This document shows, in pieces, positions 45,184 to 53,338 of a DNA stretch of 64,000 bases (its first letter is position 1; each line of letters starts with the position of its first letter). The notes under the pieces are model-generated. The model did not search any database. It was given only the letters and a program-made list of their open reading frames with translations, and was not told the origin of the DNA. This DNA comes from Bacteroidota bacterium (GTDB lineage: Bacteria; Bacteroidota; Ignavibacteria; UBA10030; UBA6906): assembly GCA_019637975.1 (NCBI GenBank), contig JAHBUR010000021.1, forward strand, positions 17,355-81,354. Direction: 5' to 3'. The position numbers and the translations under genes are program-made.

Positions 45184-45378
45184 AGTGTGCGGGCCTCGCG
45201 GTGTGCATCGAATTGCAACAGGGCACGGCAAACAACCCATGAAAACAAACACCGGATAGAAGATACATCTTCGGATTCGTTATTGCAATTCGATACCATC
45301 TTACCAGTACATTGAACGAGCAACAGTGAAAAGCTCATCCGTTCTTGTAATCACACATGAGTGACAAGCCCGCACACT
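45184..45378. repeat. Nested inverted repeats in the 392-bp gap upstream of the flippase gene
   Basis: The gap 45132-45523 has no convincing gene. It holds an outer inverted repeat with 11-bp perfect arms (AGTGTGCGGGC at 45184-45194 and GCCCGCACACT at 45368-45378) and an inner one with 12-bp perfect arms (ATCGAATTGCAA at 45207-45218 and TTGCAATTCGAT at 45283-45294). The inner stem can gain three more pairs (GGT at 45200-45202 with ACC at 45295-45297) across a 4-nt bulge. A palindrome GAAGAT-AC-ATCTTC sits inside. It may be a structured leader RNA or operator pair around the promoter. Confidence 0.55.
45260..45288 (-). promoter_or_regulatory. Putative promoter of the second polysaccharide unit
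   Basis: On the minus strand, TTGCAA (45288-45283), a 17-bp spacer and TATCTT (45265-45260). The -35 box lies inside one arm of the 12-bp inverted repeat, and the -10 box inside the GAAGATACATCTTC palindrome. The other arm falls about 40 bp downstream of the expected start. Confidence 0.45.
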
Positions 45379-45523
45379 CTCCGAAACCCGCATGCTACAC
45401 ACCCACAACGCCATTGGGGATCTTTGGGAAATACGATTTGGAAGCGAGATCCGACACGGGGGGAACGGCGGTATCCAAGCTCCGCCGTCACAAGGAAACG
45501 ATCTCACAGGCAAACTGTCTGGT

Positions 45524-46045
45524 TCACTTGCCGGTATAGTTCAACACTTGTGCAACCGCTGCCGTAACTATAGCCGCAGTGGTAACAACACTCACAACAT
45601 CGCGCCACGTTACCCACGATGTATGGTCTATAAAAATTGTATCGCCCGGCTGCAACAGGATTTTTGCCTCGTCAAGCCGGTCGAGACGCTTCAAGTTGAT
45701 GCGAATTTCCCTTGTCGAGATGAGCCCATCGCGCCGGCTGATCCGCGTAATGCGGACATCTTCCATATCAGCATCCTGAGTCGGGCCGCCGGCAAACGAA
45801 AGTAATTGAACCAGGTCAATTGTGTTGCCAACTTCATATCGTCCGGGATGCTGCACAAAGCCCCAGACATTTACCTGCATTGTCATTTCACCCGGCTTGG
45901 CAACGTTATAGTACGCTCCCGCTTGTGCGTTTGGCAATCCGGAGGAGAATCCGCTATTAATCGCTTGTGCATGTAGTTGAGATGAAGCCAGTATAACGGA
46001 CGCAGCAAGCCCAATGAAACGTACAAGGCATGACCTTTTCATCAT
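45524..46045 (-). CDS. Short SLBB-domain export protein
   Basis: A 173-residue secreted protein with a signal peptide (residues 1 to about 26, ending LHAQ). One SLBB-like domain starts at MQVNVWGFVQHPGRYEV and ends LQPGDTIFIDHTSW. The C-terminus is a hydrophobic segment (VVSVVTTAAIVTAAVAQVL). The polysaccharide export (PES) domain found in the Wza at 24529-26205 is missing, so this may be an accessory ring or gate rather than a full channel. The ATG at 46045 has AAAAGG 9 nt upstream and begins the signal peptide; an ATG at 46078 overlaps the Wzc stop as ATGA. Confidence 0.82.
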   Translation of the reverse strand: MMKRSCLVRFIGLAASVILASSQLHAQAINSGFSSGLPNAQAGAYYNVAKPGEMTMQVNVWGFVQHPGRYEVGNTIDLVQLLSFAGGPTQDADMEDVRITRISRRDGLISTREIRINLKRLDRLDEAKILLQPGDTIFIDHTSWVTWRDVVSVVTTAAIVTAAVAQVLNYTGK

Positions 46046-46074
46046 CGTAAAAAACCTTTTCTCGTGTTGTTGAA

Positions 46075-48408
46075 TCATGAACGATGTCCCCGCGCAGCTT
46101 CTACTACACCACGTTTTTTGTTATTCTCGGTGTAGAAACCGTATCCGGATCGCGGATACGAAATGCCGTACGCCCTGCGATGATCAAAACGGTTCAGAAC
46201 GTATTTCGGAGTTTTTCCGCCAACTGTTTCGATAATCTCAACTGACCGTTCCAACTCTTCCAAGCGCGTGGAGCCTGCTGCCACAACAATCAGAACCATA
46301 TCCACAAGTGTGGAAAGTATGCTTGCATCAGCAACGGTCAAGATCGGCGGAGAATCAAGAATGATGACATCATATTCAAGTTCAGCCTGCTGTATAAGGT
46401 CGCGCATTTTGTCCGACGCAAGCAGATCCGCCGGCTGTGACGGCAATGTGCCGGCACTGAGTATGTGCAGATTCCTGATCGTGGAAAGTTGCACGACACC
46501 GTCATAGCCGACTTTGTCCTGCAACAATTCTGAAAGACCTGGCTGCCCGAAGAGGTCGAACATCCCATGTTGAACCGGACGACGCATGTTTGCGTCTATC
46601 AACAACACCATCTTGCCGTTTTGCGCATACGCAATCGCAAGATTCGCCGCTGTTGTTGACTTCCCTTCGCTGTGGTTTGCACCGGACACCAGGATGCTTT
46701 GAGGACGACGGTCGAAGGTCGGCACATATTGAATGGCAGTACGGAGTTTCTTGTACGCCTCGGCAACGGGAGAGAATGCATCAGCCAGTGTCAACAGGTG
46801 AGGATCGATAGGTCTGCCGTATCGGGACAGCACTTGCCTGCCTGCAAGTCGTTTTATTTCGTGGTCCATCGTCATGACAACTGCTGAGGGCGTGTACCCT
46901 TTCAACCGGAGGTCCTCGGGCGTGTGAATGCGCACGTCCCTGAACTCACGCCCGACGACAATGAGGACTCCCAAGAACAGTCCAGCAAGCACTCCGATGA
47001 CAAGGTTCAGCATCATAATCGGGCTCGAAGGCTCAATCGGTACGGTTGCCTGGTCGATAATATCGATGTAGCCTATTTGTGATTGTTCCGAAATAGTTGC
47101 CTCATTCAGCTTGTCATTGAGCACAACAAAGAGTTTCTCGGCACTGAGCTTTCCTCGTTCCAGGCGGGCATATTGTATGCTTTTCCCGGGAATGCGTGAG
47201 AACTGTTTCTCGTATTCGGCAATTACTCGAGTAAGCGCATCCTTCTTGGCGCGTAACGTCTGTATTTCTATCTCCCCTTCAAGCAGTTTTTGTTTTACTT
47301 GCCGAACGTATGCCGAAGGAGTCAGACTTGCAAAATCGGGTCCGCTGCCGGCGGGAACGAGGGTTTGAATGTAATCCTTCGTTCGCGTCTTCAGCTTCTC
47401 TTCCAACTCCTTAATCTGCGCGTTTACCTCGCGGACTTTATCCCCGAACACTTCCTTCCCGGCAAGAGCAGGATTTTTCGACACAGCAAGATCACGCTGG
47501 ACTTCAAGGCCTGCAATTTGTTCCTGCAGGTTCTTTATGTACGGATCACTCGAGCTGCCCATCGAACGGGCAAGTATCTGCTCTTGTTGCGGAATCTCCT
47601 GCCGGTATGACGTGACTGTCCGCTCCAGCGATTGAAGGGCAATATCCGTCGCGTCGCGGGTTGCCTCAAGCTGGGAAAGCTGGTCAATCAACTTTCTCGA
47701 CTCGTTATCCAGCGAAACGATTCCTTTGTTTTCCATGTACGATTGAAGTGAGCCCTCCAGCATTTCCAGATGGGCACGCTGGTCGGCAACCTGCGTCTCC
47801 AGAAACTCACGCAATGCCCGTGATTTCTGACGGCTCTTATGAACATTCCGGTTGTAATACTCGGATGTAAACACATTTGCGAGCAGCGCAGCCTCGCGCG
47901 GGTTCTTGCTCTTTGCAATAATCTTGATAACATCCGACTCTCGTACAGTCACAAAATCGACGGATAATCCAAGCCGTTTCGTCACCTGCTCAACCGTCGC
48001 AACAGTACGTTTTCCTTCATCATCTTTTGCGGGCCGGATGATGTTGATGGGCTCCCGGGCTCCCGGGTCGATGTACATTTGAGAAATCAACCGCCGGGCA
48101 ACGGATTCAGCCAGTGTTTGCGAGCGCAGAATCTCAAGCTCATTCTGGCGGATGTTTGTGACAATAGCACTGCCGATGGAGGGAATAAACAACCCGCCCG
48201 ATTCCGGTGTTTGCGTTTGAATCAGCACCGCCGAGCTTGCCTGATACACAGGATTTTTGAGTTTAGTGAACAGGAACGCAGCAACGGCCATCACAACAAC
48301 AGCGGACACAATAATCCACTTTCCCCGGAGAAGGACTGCAGGATAGTCGCGAATCACCGGCTGGGGCGACGGAACAAGTCGAGTTCTCTGTTCGTGTTCG
48401 GTTTTCAT
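46075..48408 (-). CDS. wzc: Polysaccharide co-polymerase with BY-kinase domain (Wzc-like)
   Basis: A 777-residue tyrosine autokinase that controls polysaccharide length and export. The Wzz domain and first helix lie at about 20-60 (WIIVSAVVVMAVAAF), a long periplasmic coiled-coil region follows (about 190-440), and the second helix is near 465-490. The cytoplasmic kinase has Walker A (NHSEGKSTT, about 578-586), Walker A' (LLIDANMRRP, Asp605) and Walker B (VIILDSPP, Asp685). The tail has a tyrosine cluster at 747, 751, 756 and 759. The ATG at 48408 starts MKTEHEQ; the frame is open to 48507 without Wzz sequence. A hairpin (48440-48465) lies in its leader. Confidence 0.94.
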   Translation of the reverse strand: MKTEHEQRTRLVPSPQPVIRDYPAVLLRGKWIIVSAVVVMAVAAFLFTKLKNPVYQASSAVLIQTQTPESGGLFIPSIGSAIVTNIRQNELEILRSQTLAESVARRLISQMYIDPGAREPINIIRPAKDDEGKRTVATVEQVTKRLGLSVDFVTVRESDVIKIIAKSKNPREAALLANVFTSEYYNRNVHKSRQKSRALREFLETQVADQRAHLEMLEGSLQSYMENKGIVSLDNESRKLIDQLSQLEATRDATDIALQSLERTVTSYRQEIPQQEQILARSMGSSSDPYIKNLQEQIAGLEVQRDLAVSKNPALAGKEVFGDKVREVNAQIKELEEKLKTRTKDYIQTLVPAGSGPDFASLTPSAYVRQVKQKLLEGEIEIQTLRAKKDALTRVIAEYEKQFSRIPGKSIQYARLERGKLSAEKLFVVLNDKLNEATISEQSQIGYIDIIDQATVPIEPSSPIMMLNLVIGVLAGLFLGVLIVVGREFRDVRIHTPEDLRLKGYTPSAVVMTMDHEIKRLAGRQVLSRYGRPIDPHLLTLADAFSPVAEAYKKLRTAIQYVPTFDRRPQSILVSGANHSEGKSTTAANLAIAYAQNGKMVLLIDANMRRPVQHGMFDLFGQPGLSELLQDKVGYDGVVQLSTIRNLHILSAGTLPSQPADLLASDKMRDLIQQAELEYDVIILDSPPILTVADASILSTLVDMVLIVVAAGSTRLEELERSVEIIETVGGKTPKYVLNRFDHRRAYGISYPRSGYGFYTENNKKRGVVEAARGHRS

Positions 48409-48439
48409 GGAATGGGTAGATACAGTCAAGATGTGTTGA

Positions 48440-48465
48440 GATGCTTCTGCGCTTAGCGCAGCATC
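48440..48465 (-). promoter_or_regulatory. Hairpin in the leader of the Wzc gene
   Basis: On the minus strand GATGCT pairs with AGCATC and an inner GCGCT pairs with AGCGC (11 pairs, one 3-nt bulge). It lies 32 bp before the ATG. The direct repeat TCAAGATG borders it on the plus strand at 48426-48433 and 48464-48471. It could affect translation or transcript stability. Confidence 0.45.
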
Positions 48466-48491
48466 AAGATGCGAAAAAAAGGAGGGACAAA

Positions 48492-48533
48492 AAGTTAGAG
48501 GTGTCACACTTGTACGTCACGTGAAGGGTGACG
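48492..48533 (-). promoter_or_regulatory. Putative promoter and palindromic operator of the Wzc gene
   Basis: On the minus strand, GTGACG (48520-48515), a 17-bp spacer and TAACTT (48497-48492). The -35 box is overlapped by a 17-bp motif (48517-48533) with TCAC-N7-GTGA symmetry; with the bases on each side it reads CGTCAC-N7-GTGACG. It differs at only two positions from the motif upstream of the ROK kinase gene. Confidence 0.4.
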
Positions 48534-48586
48534 CGAGGGGCTTGACGCACAATGTGAGTCAGCATAAGAAATGATGAACAGAGATA

Positions 48587-48609
48587 CGGCGCCACTTCCC
48601 GCGGCGCCG
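48587..48609 (-). terminator. Possible terminator of the DUF4832/T9SS gene
   Basis: Perfect 7-bp GC-rich inverted repeat CGGCGCC / GGCGCCG with a 9-nt loop, 21 bp after the stop codon of the DUF4832 gene. No proper T-run follows, so it may act only as a transcript end stabiliser. Confidence 0.4.
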
Positions 48610-48630
48610 CAGACATTCTTACCGGAGTGG

Positions 48631-50376
48631 TTACTTCAAGAGCGTCATCTTACGCGAGGAATACAACCTGCCCGGAGAATCTCCATTCACGCTGTTTGCA
48701 ATCAATCGCGCCACATACACACCAGTTGCAAGATTGCTCGCATCGAAGTGAACTGTGTACGATGATGCTTCCATCACCTGATCAACCAGCGTCGCCACTT
48801 TTCTTCCCAAGAGATCATACACAGAGAAATCAACAAGACTTGCTGACGGCAGCGAGAACCGGAATGTTGTTGAGGCATTAAAGGGGTTGGGGTAGTTCTG
48901 TTCCAAGGCAAATTGTGACGGCGTCATATCCTCAACTTGTGTCGTTCCTCCGGTTTGAAACCAGAGTGTGCCTGTGTACGGATCGCTGCTCGTTGTGGCG
49001 TCAATCGAGATGGAATCAAGCAGATTGTTGTATCCCGTCGCCGGTTCCCAAGTGCCTTGGTTAGCAAGCCGGACTGAATAGTCGGGTCGGTTGCGAAGGC
49101 TGTTCATTGGGTCGGGAAGATTGAGAAGCACTGTATACAATCCTGCCGGCATGTTTGAGGGAATACCGACAGTAGCGCTGAGAAGAACCGTATCGCCTGC
49201 CCCCCAGAATCGAGGATCAACCGGGAGCCTCGCAGAATACACAGTGCCATTGCTTCTATTCCTCAGACACAATTCGACTGTTCGAGGATTGTAGAGCGAG
49301 GCCCATCCGCTGTTAGTCAGTCGGGCAGTAAACATGAATTTCCCCATCCTCCTTCCCACTGACGTAAAAGTCGAATTCAACAACGAGAGCCTGTATCCGA
49401 GACGCCGCTGTATTTCCTCATAACATCCCCCCGAAATGAATCCGTTGATCACGGTGGCATGGTAGCCGCCGTTGAGATACGACCAGCGCAGTCGGGCCAT
49501 TTCCCGAACTGCATTTGTACAGTTTGAGAATGCGCTCGGAGCGCATGTTTCTCCCCCAAGCGGAACAAACCGGTTGTCGAGACGGAGATATGGCTTTGCG
49601 AGTGCCGTATCGAGCCTGTTGTCGCGCCAATAAGTGCCGTAATCGTCAGCGCTTGCAAGGAAGCAATCATTGTGGTGACCGACTCTCGCGACGGAAGCAT
49701 CCGTAAATGCCTGAGCCGGTGTTACTGCAGCGGTCGAGTCGTAAGGAAGCGAGAAAATTGCCTGTTTGTGCCGCGGATAGCGAAGCTGAGTCATTCTTTC
49801 GGTAGGCATGACAGAGATAATCTTGTTCAGAATCGTTCTCATATTCTGAACACTCTCATTCCCGTTGGAAGATGAGTGCCACTCACCCCACGCTCCGATG
49901 AATCCGGCCTGCAGGAATGCGATTACGTCCTTGTTCGCTTGCAGAATCGGCCTTAGTTGATCGAGATGACGAAGAATCACTACTATTGAGGCATCAGGCT
50001 CGTTCATCGCCGCGGAATAACAGAATCGGGGGATGATCTTCAAGCCTGCATTCCGGATGGCGGTGAAGTCGGCGCTGATGTTCTGCAAAATGCTATCGGG
50101 CAAATCAACAGTACGCCACTGCTTCAATCCGAAATAGCGGAATACCAATGAATGGGATTGCCTGATGGTTCGAAGACGGTTTGGATCGAGCTTGCGATAC
50201 GGCGTAATTTGACCGGGCGTCATGCCCGTTTGTTCAAGCTGGAAAATGCCTCGCTCGGGATTCTGGAAAATCTCCGAAGAGGCAGTATACACCACGGATC
50301 GTGTCTGGCTGGTGGTGGAATGGAATTGAACAAAGAAACAGATGAGCAAAAGAGACAGAAAGGTAGCTCGTCCCAC
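48631..50376 (-). CDS. Secreted DUF4832 protein with T9SS C-terminal sorting domain
   Basis: A 581-residue exported protein. The signal peptide covers residues 1 to about 23 (FLSLLLICFFVQFHS). A DUF4874/DUF4832-like core of likely TIM-barrel type follows (NPERGIFQLE, LVFRYFGLKQW, IIPRFCYS, AGFIGAWGEWHSSS, LRWSYLNGGYHATVING), then a beta-rich domain. The end is a type A sorting domain (FALEQNYPNPFNASTTFRFSLP in pieces, VYDLLGRKVATLVD, ATGVYVARL, KMTLLK). T9SS should carry it to the cell surface. The function of DUF4832 is unknown. The GTG at 50376 is used because GGAGGA lies 4 nt upstream and the signal peptide follows. Confidence 0.88.
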   Translation of the reverse strand: MGRATFLSLLLICFFVQFHSTTSQTRSVVYTASSEIFQNPERGIFQLEQTGMTPGQITPYRKLDPNRLRTIRQSHSLVFRYFGLKQWRTVDLPDSILQNISADFTAIRNAGLKIIPRFCYSAAMNEPDASIVVILRHLDQLRPILQANKDVIAFLQAGFIGAWGEWHSSSNGNESVQNMRTILNKIISVMPTERMTQLRYPRHKQAIFSLPYDSTAAVTPAQAFTDASVARVGHHNDCFLASADDYGTYWRDNRLDTALAKPYLRLDNRFVPLGGETCAPSAFSNCTNAVREMARLRWSYLNGGYHATVINGFISGGCYEEIQRRLGYRLSLLNSTFTSVGRRMGKFMFTARLTNSGWASLYNPRTVELCLRNRSNGTVYSARLPVDPRFWGAGDTVLLSATVGIPSNMPAGLYTVLLNLPDPMNSLRNRPDYSVRLANQGTWEPATGYNNLLDSISIDATTSSDPYTGTLWFQTGGTTQVEDMTPSQFALEQNYPNPFNASTTFRFSLPSASLVDFSVYDLLGRKVATLVDQVMEASSYTVHFDASNLATGVYVARLIANSVNGDSPGRLYSSRKMTLLK

Positions 50377-50459
50377 GATATCCTCCGCACATAATGAAAC
50401 CCAAGAACTTCCCTTCGCTACGGCCATCGGTGGTGACGGCCATATCAGGTTACATGCAG

Positions 50460-50488
50460 AATATACATCGTGGTACAACTCTTCGCAA
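50460..50488 (-). promoter_or_regulatory. Putative promoter of the DUF4832/T9SS gene
   Basis: On the minus strand, TTGCGA (50488-50483), a 17-bp spacer and TATATT (50465-50460). The expected leader is about 75 nt. Confidence 0.4.
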
Positions 50489-50513
50489 GACGTATTAACC
50501 ACAATTCACTTAA

Positions 50514-53258
50514 TTATAATTCATATCCGAGAACAAAGTAGAAGATCAACGGACCGTGACGGAACGGACGGGCGGGAACATCGCTGTCAAAGAAGAAGCT
50601 CTTCCCCACACCCAACACCGCTTGTCCGAGCGGCGTATCCAAAGCAAACTCCAGACCGACACCATGACGGAATGAACTCAGCTTGATTTGCTGGGGCGTA
50701 GCAGAGATCGATGCAAGATCGTACCGCGCGCGGAGGTACGAATCAAACACAAAATCGATGGGCAGTTTGTACCGGTACTCCAGGTTGAGCGCAACGAGTT
50801 GGCGGCCGCGTCTGTCATCTTCCCGCGTGCCGAACATGGATTCACGCCCTCCCAGGAAAAATTGCTGGCCGAGGGGCATCGTAAGATCGGCAATCCCGAC
50901 CGTGAGACGAGGGCAGAACACGCTCCGCTCACCCCACGACCGGTAGCTCGCATACATGAACCTGATTGCGTTATAGCCGACATCACTCAACAAATTTGTT
51001 GAGGCAAATTCATACGAAAGCATCAACTGCTGGCCTGATGTCGGAAACGGGTAATCATCGCGTCCGTCAACCATTGTCCCGATTTTGAACAGAGAGAGCA
51101 TGTAGCTCGATTCAAGCTCGGGAGTATTGTCCAGATTCCGGATTCGGGCCCGTTGCAGTGACCATTCCGCAGTCACGCTTCCGAGTCTCTGCAATGGGGC
51201 TCCAACAACAAGCCGTCCGCCAAGGCGAATATCAGAATATTCCCCCGCCCGGTCCCGTTCCCAACGGCTTGTTCCTGAAAATTTCGGGTCATCCACATAC
51301 ACATAGCTGTTGTGGACACTGGCAAACAAGCCGAGATTAAACGTGAACGAGCGGCTCAGGAGGCTATTCGACCTGAACTCCAAATTCGCCTTCCCGTTGC
51401 GTCCGCCGCCTGAAAGAGTGAAACCGAGATCGGTACCGATTCCTCGAAAATTTTCGTCACGAATATCGATAGTGCCCTGAAGTTTTCGTTCGTCGTCCGA
51501 CCGGATGCCGAAGCGGATCAGTTGTGACGGCAATTCTGCAAGACGGATAGTCAGCCCCGGCGTCTTGTCCGCGTACGAAACTTCAAGATAGACGTACTCG
51601 AATACGCGTGTGCCGTTGAGATTGGTCAGACCTTGTTTTGCCTTCTCGATTTCAAACGCGTCGCCCGGTGCGAGAGGAAATTCGCGGAACACGAACGACT
51701 CTTCCGTCCGATCTCCCCCCCGAACGTGAAGGTATTCGATTATTCCCTCATTCAATTCAATATGCATCGTGCCGGTTGCTTCGTCGAATGACGAATGGAC
51801 AATCCGAGCCAGGGAGTACCCGCGATTGCGATACAGTTTCAGCAAATTCTCCGCCGCTTCACCGCACCGGCGTTGGTTCAAGATCTTACCTAACAAAGGA
51901 CGGAATTCAGCCTCAAGAGAGTCCGATGGAACAAGTGTGTTCCCTGTGAACCGGACACCGCGCAGAAGAGAATTCGGGTAGAGAGTAAAAACGACCTGTG
52001 TCGGGCGCAATTCCGGGAACACTTCAACAACAATGTCCCGGAAATTTCCGGTGGCGAACAACGCTCTGATATGTTTGCGGATTTCAATTGACGACAGTGT
52101 ACCTTTGAACGCATCGTGCTTCAGTTTGAATGAAAGCGAATCGGGGGCACCTTCTCCACTAATCTCAAGTTGCACATCCTCAAAAACCCTGTTCTCACTG
52201 TCAGTTTCTGCACTATCCATTTTGTCAACAGCCCGCTCGTACAGCGCCTTGATTGAGTCAATCTGCTCCCCTGCCGATCGGTACCCCTCCTCAATCAACT
52301 CCTCAAGTCCTGTGAAGTCTGACGACAAATGGCGTCCGACCGAAGGCGTAATGGCGACATCCGCCTGTTTGATTTGCTCCTCGTTTGCCAACTGCATCAT
52401 AATTCCCATGATCTGATCTGCAGTCTGCCACGGGGCTTTCAACTCATCGGCATTTCGAAAGCCGCTCGTTGAATTGACGGCAACGACAACATCACAGCCC
52501 TCCTTTTTCGCGACATCAACAGGAATGTTCGTTACCAATCCTCCGTCGACAAGTTGCATGGAATCTTTATTCACCGGACTGAAGAGCAGCGGCACAGTGG
52601 AACTCGCCCGCAAGGCTTCGGCAAGCGAGCCCCGATCGAGAATAATCCGGCTTCCGGAAATCAGATCCGTTGTCACTGCGCGGAAGGGAATCTTCAAATT
52701 GTCAAACGTCGGGTTCGGATGATACAATGCTTGCAGTGTCTGCTCGCTCAGAAAGTTCGTAAGCCGTTGACCCGATGAAACGGCATGCGGTATGACAGGC
52801 CGCAATCCCTGAAACCGGACAGTCAGGAAACTCCAGTCTCCTGCAATTTTTCTGTCAATGGGGAGATCCGTCCGCTTCGTTTCATCAGAAAAAGAAAGAA
52901 CCTCGTCCCAATTTGTTGAGAGGGCGAGACTTTCGATATCGGCGCTCGTATAGCCCGAAGCGTACAGGCCGCCGACAATTGCACCCATGCTTGTGGCGGA
53001 AATGAAATCAACAGGAATCTTGTAATGTTCGAGTGCTTTCAGCACGCCGATCTGCGCAGCACCGCGTGCCCCTCCTCCGCTCAACACCAGGCCGATGCGC
53101 GGACGTTTCTGGGTCTTGAATGGATAGAGATGATTTCGGGCGTTCGCTGATGAATCAAACTGGGGACGGTACGTTATCTTCGTCTGTGAAGAAAGACCGG
53201 AGGGTACAAGCCATAGAATTCCGATGAAGCAAAGAAGAAGTTTGATATGAATTGCCAA
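50514..53258 (-). CDS. Patatin-like phospholipase with POTRA domains and outer-membrane barrel
   Basis: A 914-residue protein like PlpD, the type Vd autotransporters. The signal peptide covers residues 1-24. The patatin domain (about 52-330) has the oxyanion loop SGGGARGAAQIG, the nucleophile Ser90 in ATSMG and the catalytic Asp238 in DGGLVTNIP. POTRA-like repeats follow (about 355-590; FKGTLSSIEIRKHIRALF and LLRGVRFTGNTLV begin two of them). The last 300 residues form an Omp85-type barrel with PLGQQFFLGGRESMFGTRED and terminal FVLGYEL. PlpD has one POTRA; this protein seems to have more. The start is a TTG at 53258 with GGTGG upstream. Confidence 0.92.
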   Translation of the reverse strand: MAIHIKLLLCFIGILWLVPSGLSSQTKITYRPQFDSSANARNHLYPFKTQKRPRIGLVLSGGGARGAAQIGVLKALEHYKIPVDFISATSMGAIVGGLYASGYTSADIESLALSTNWDEVLSFSDETKRTDLPIDRKIAGDWSFLTVRFQGLRPVIPHAVSSGQRLTNFLSEQTLQALYHPNPTFDNLKIPFRAVTTDLISGSRIILDRGSLAEALRASSTVPLLFSPVNKDSMQLVDGGLVTNIPVDVAKKEGCDVVVAVNSTSGFRNADELKAPWQTADQIMGIMMQLANEEQIKQADVAITPSVGRHLSSDFTGLEELIEEGYRSAGEQIDSIKALYERAVDKMDSAETDSENRVFEDVQLEISGEGAPDSLSFKLKHDAFKGTLSSIEIRKHIRALFATGNFRDIVVEVFPELRPTQVVFTLYPNSLLRGVRFTGNTLVPSDSLEAEFRPLLGKILNQRRCGEAAENLLKLYRNRGYSLARIVHSSFDEATGTMHIELNEGIIEYLHVRGGDRTEESFVFREFPLAPGDAFEIEKAKQGLTNLNGTRVFEYVYLEVSYADKTPGLTIRLAELPSQLIRFGIRSDDERKLQGTIDIRDENFRGIGTDLGFTLSGGGRNGKANLEFRSNSLLSRSFTFNLGLFASVHNSYVYVDDPKFSGTSRWERDRAGEYSDIRLGGRLVVGAPLQRLGSVTAEWSLQRARIRNLDNTPELESSYMLSLFKIGTMVDGRDDYPFPTSGQQLMLSYEFASTNLLSDVGYNAIRFMYASYRSWGERSVFCPRLTVGIADLTMPLGQQFFLGGRESMFGTREDDRRGRQLVALNLEYRYKLPIDFVFDSYLRARYDLASISATPQQIKLSSFRHGVGLEFALDTPLGQAVLGVGKSFFFDSDVPARPFRHGPLIFYFVLGYEL

Positions 53259-53338
53259 CGTGCTGCCACCATGAGAGGGTTGAATGTGCCATCAAAGTAG
53301 AAGTTTTGGGAAGGAAAATCAACGGCTTACGTGGAGAC

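Noticed and set aside
45301..45513. A 70-residue minus-strand open frame in the gap upstream of the flippase
   Set aside because: It has no ribosome site or recognisable domain and is rich in Arg, Ser and Cys as expected of non-coding sequence; the nested repeats better explain the segment.
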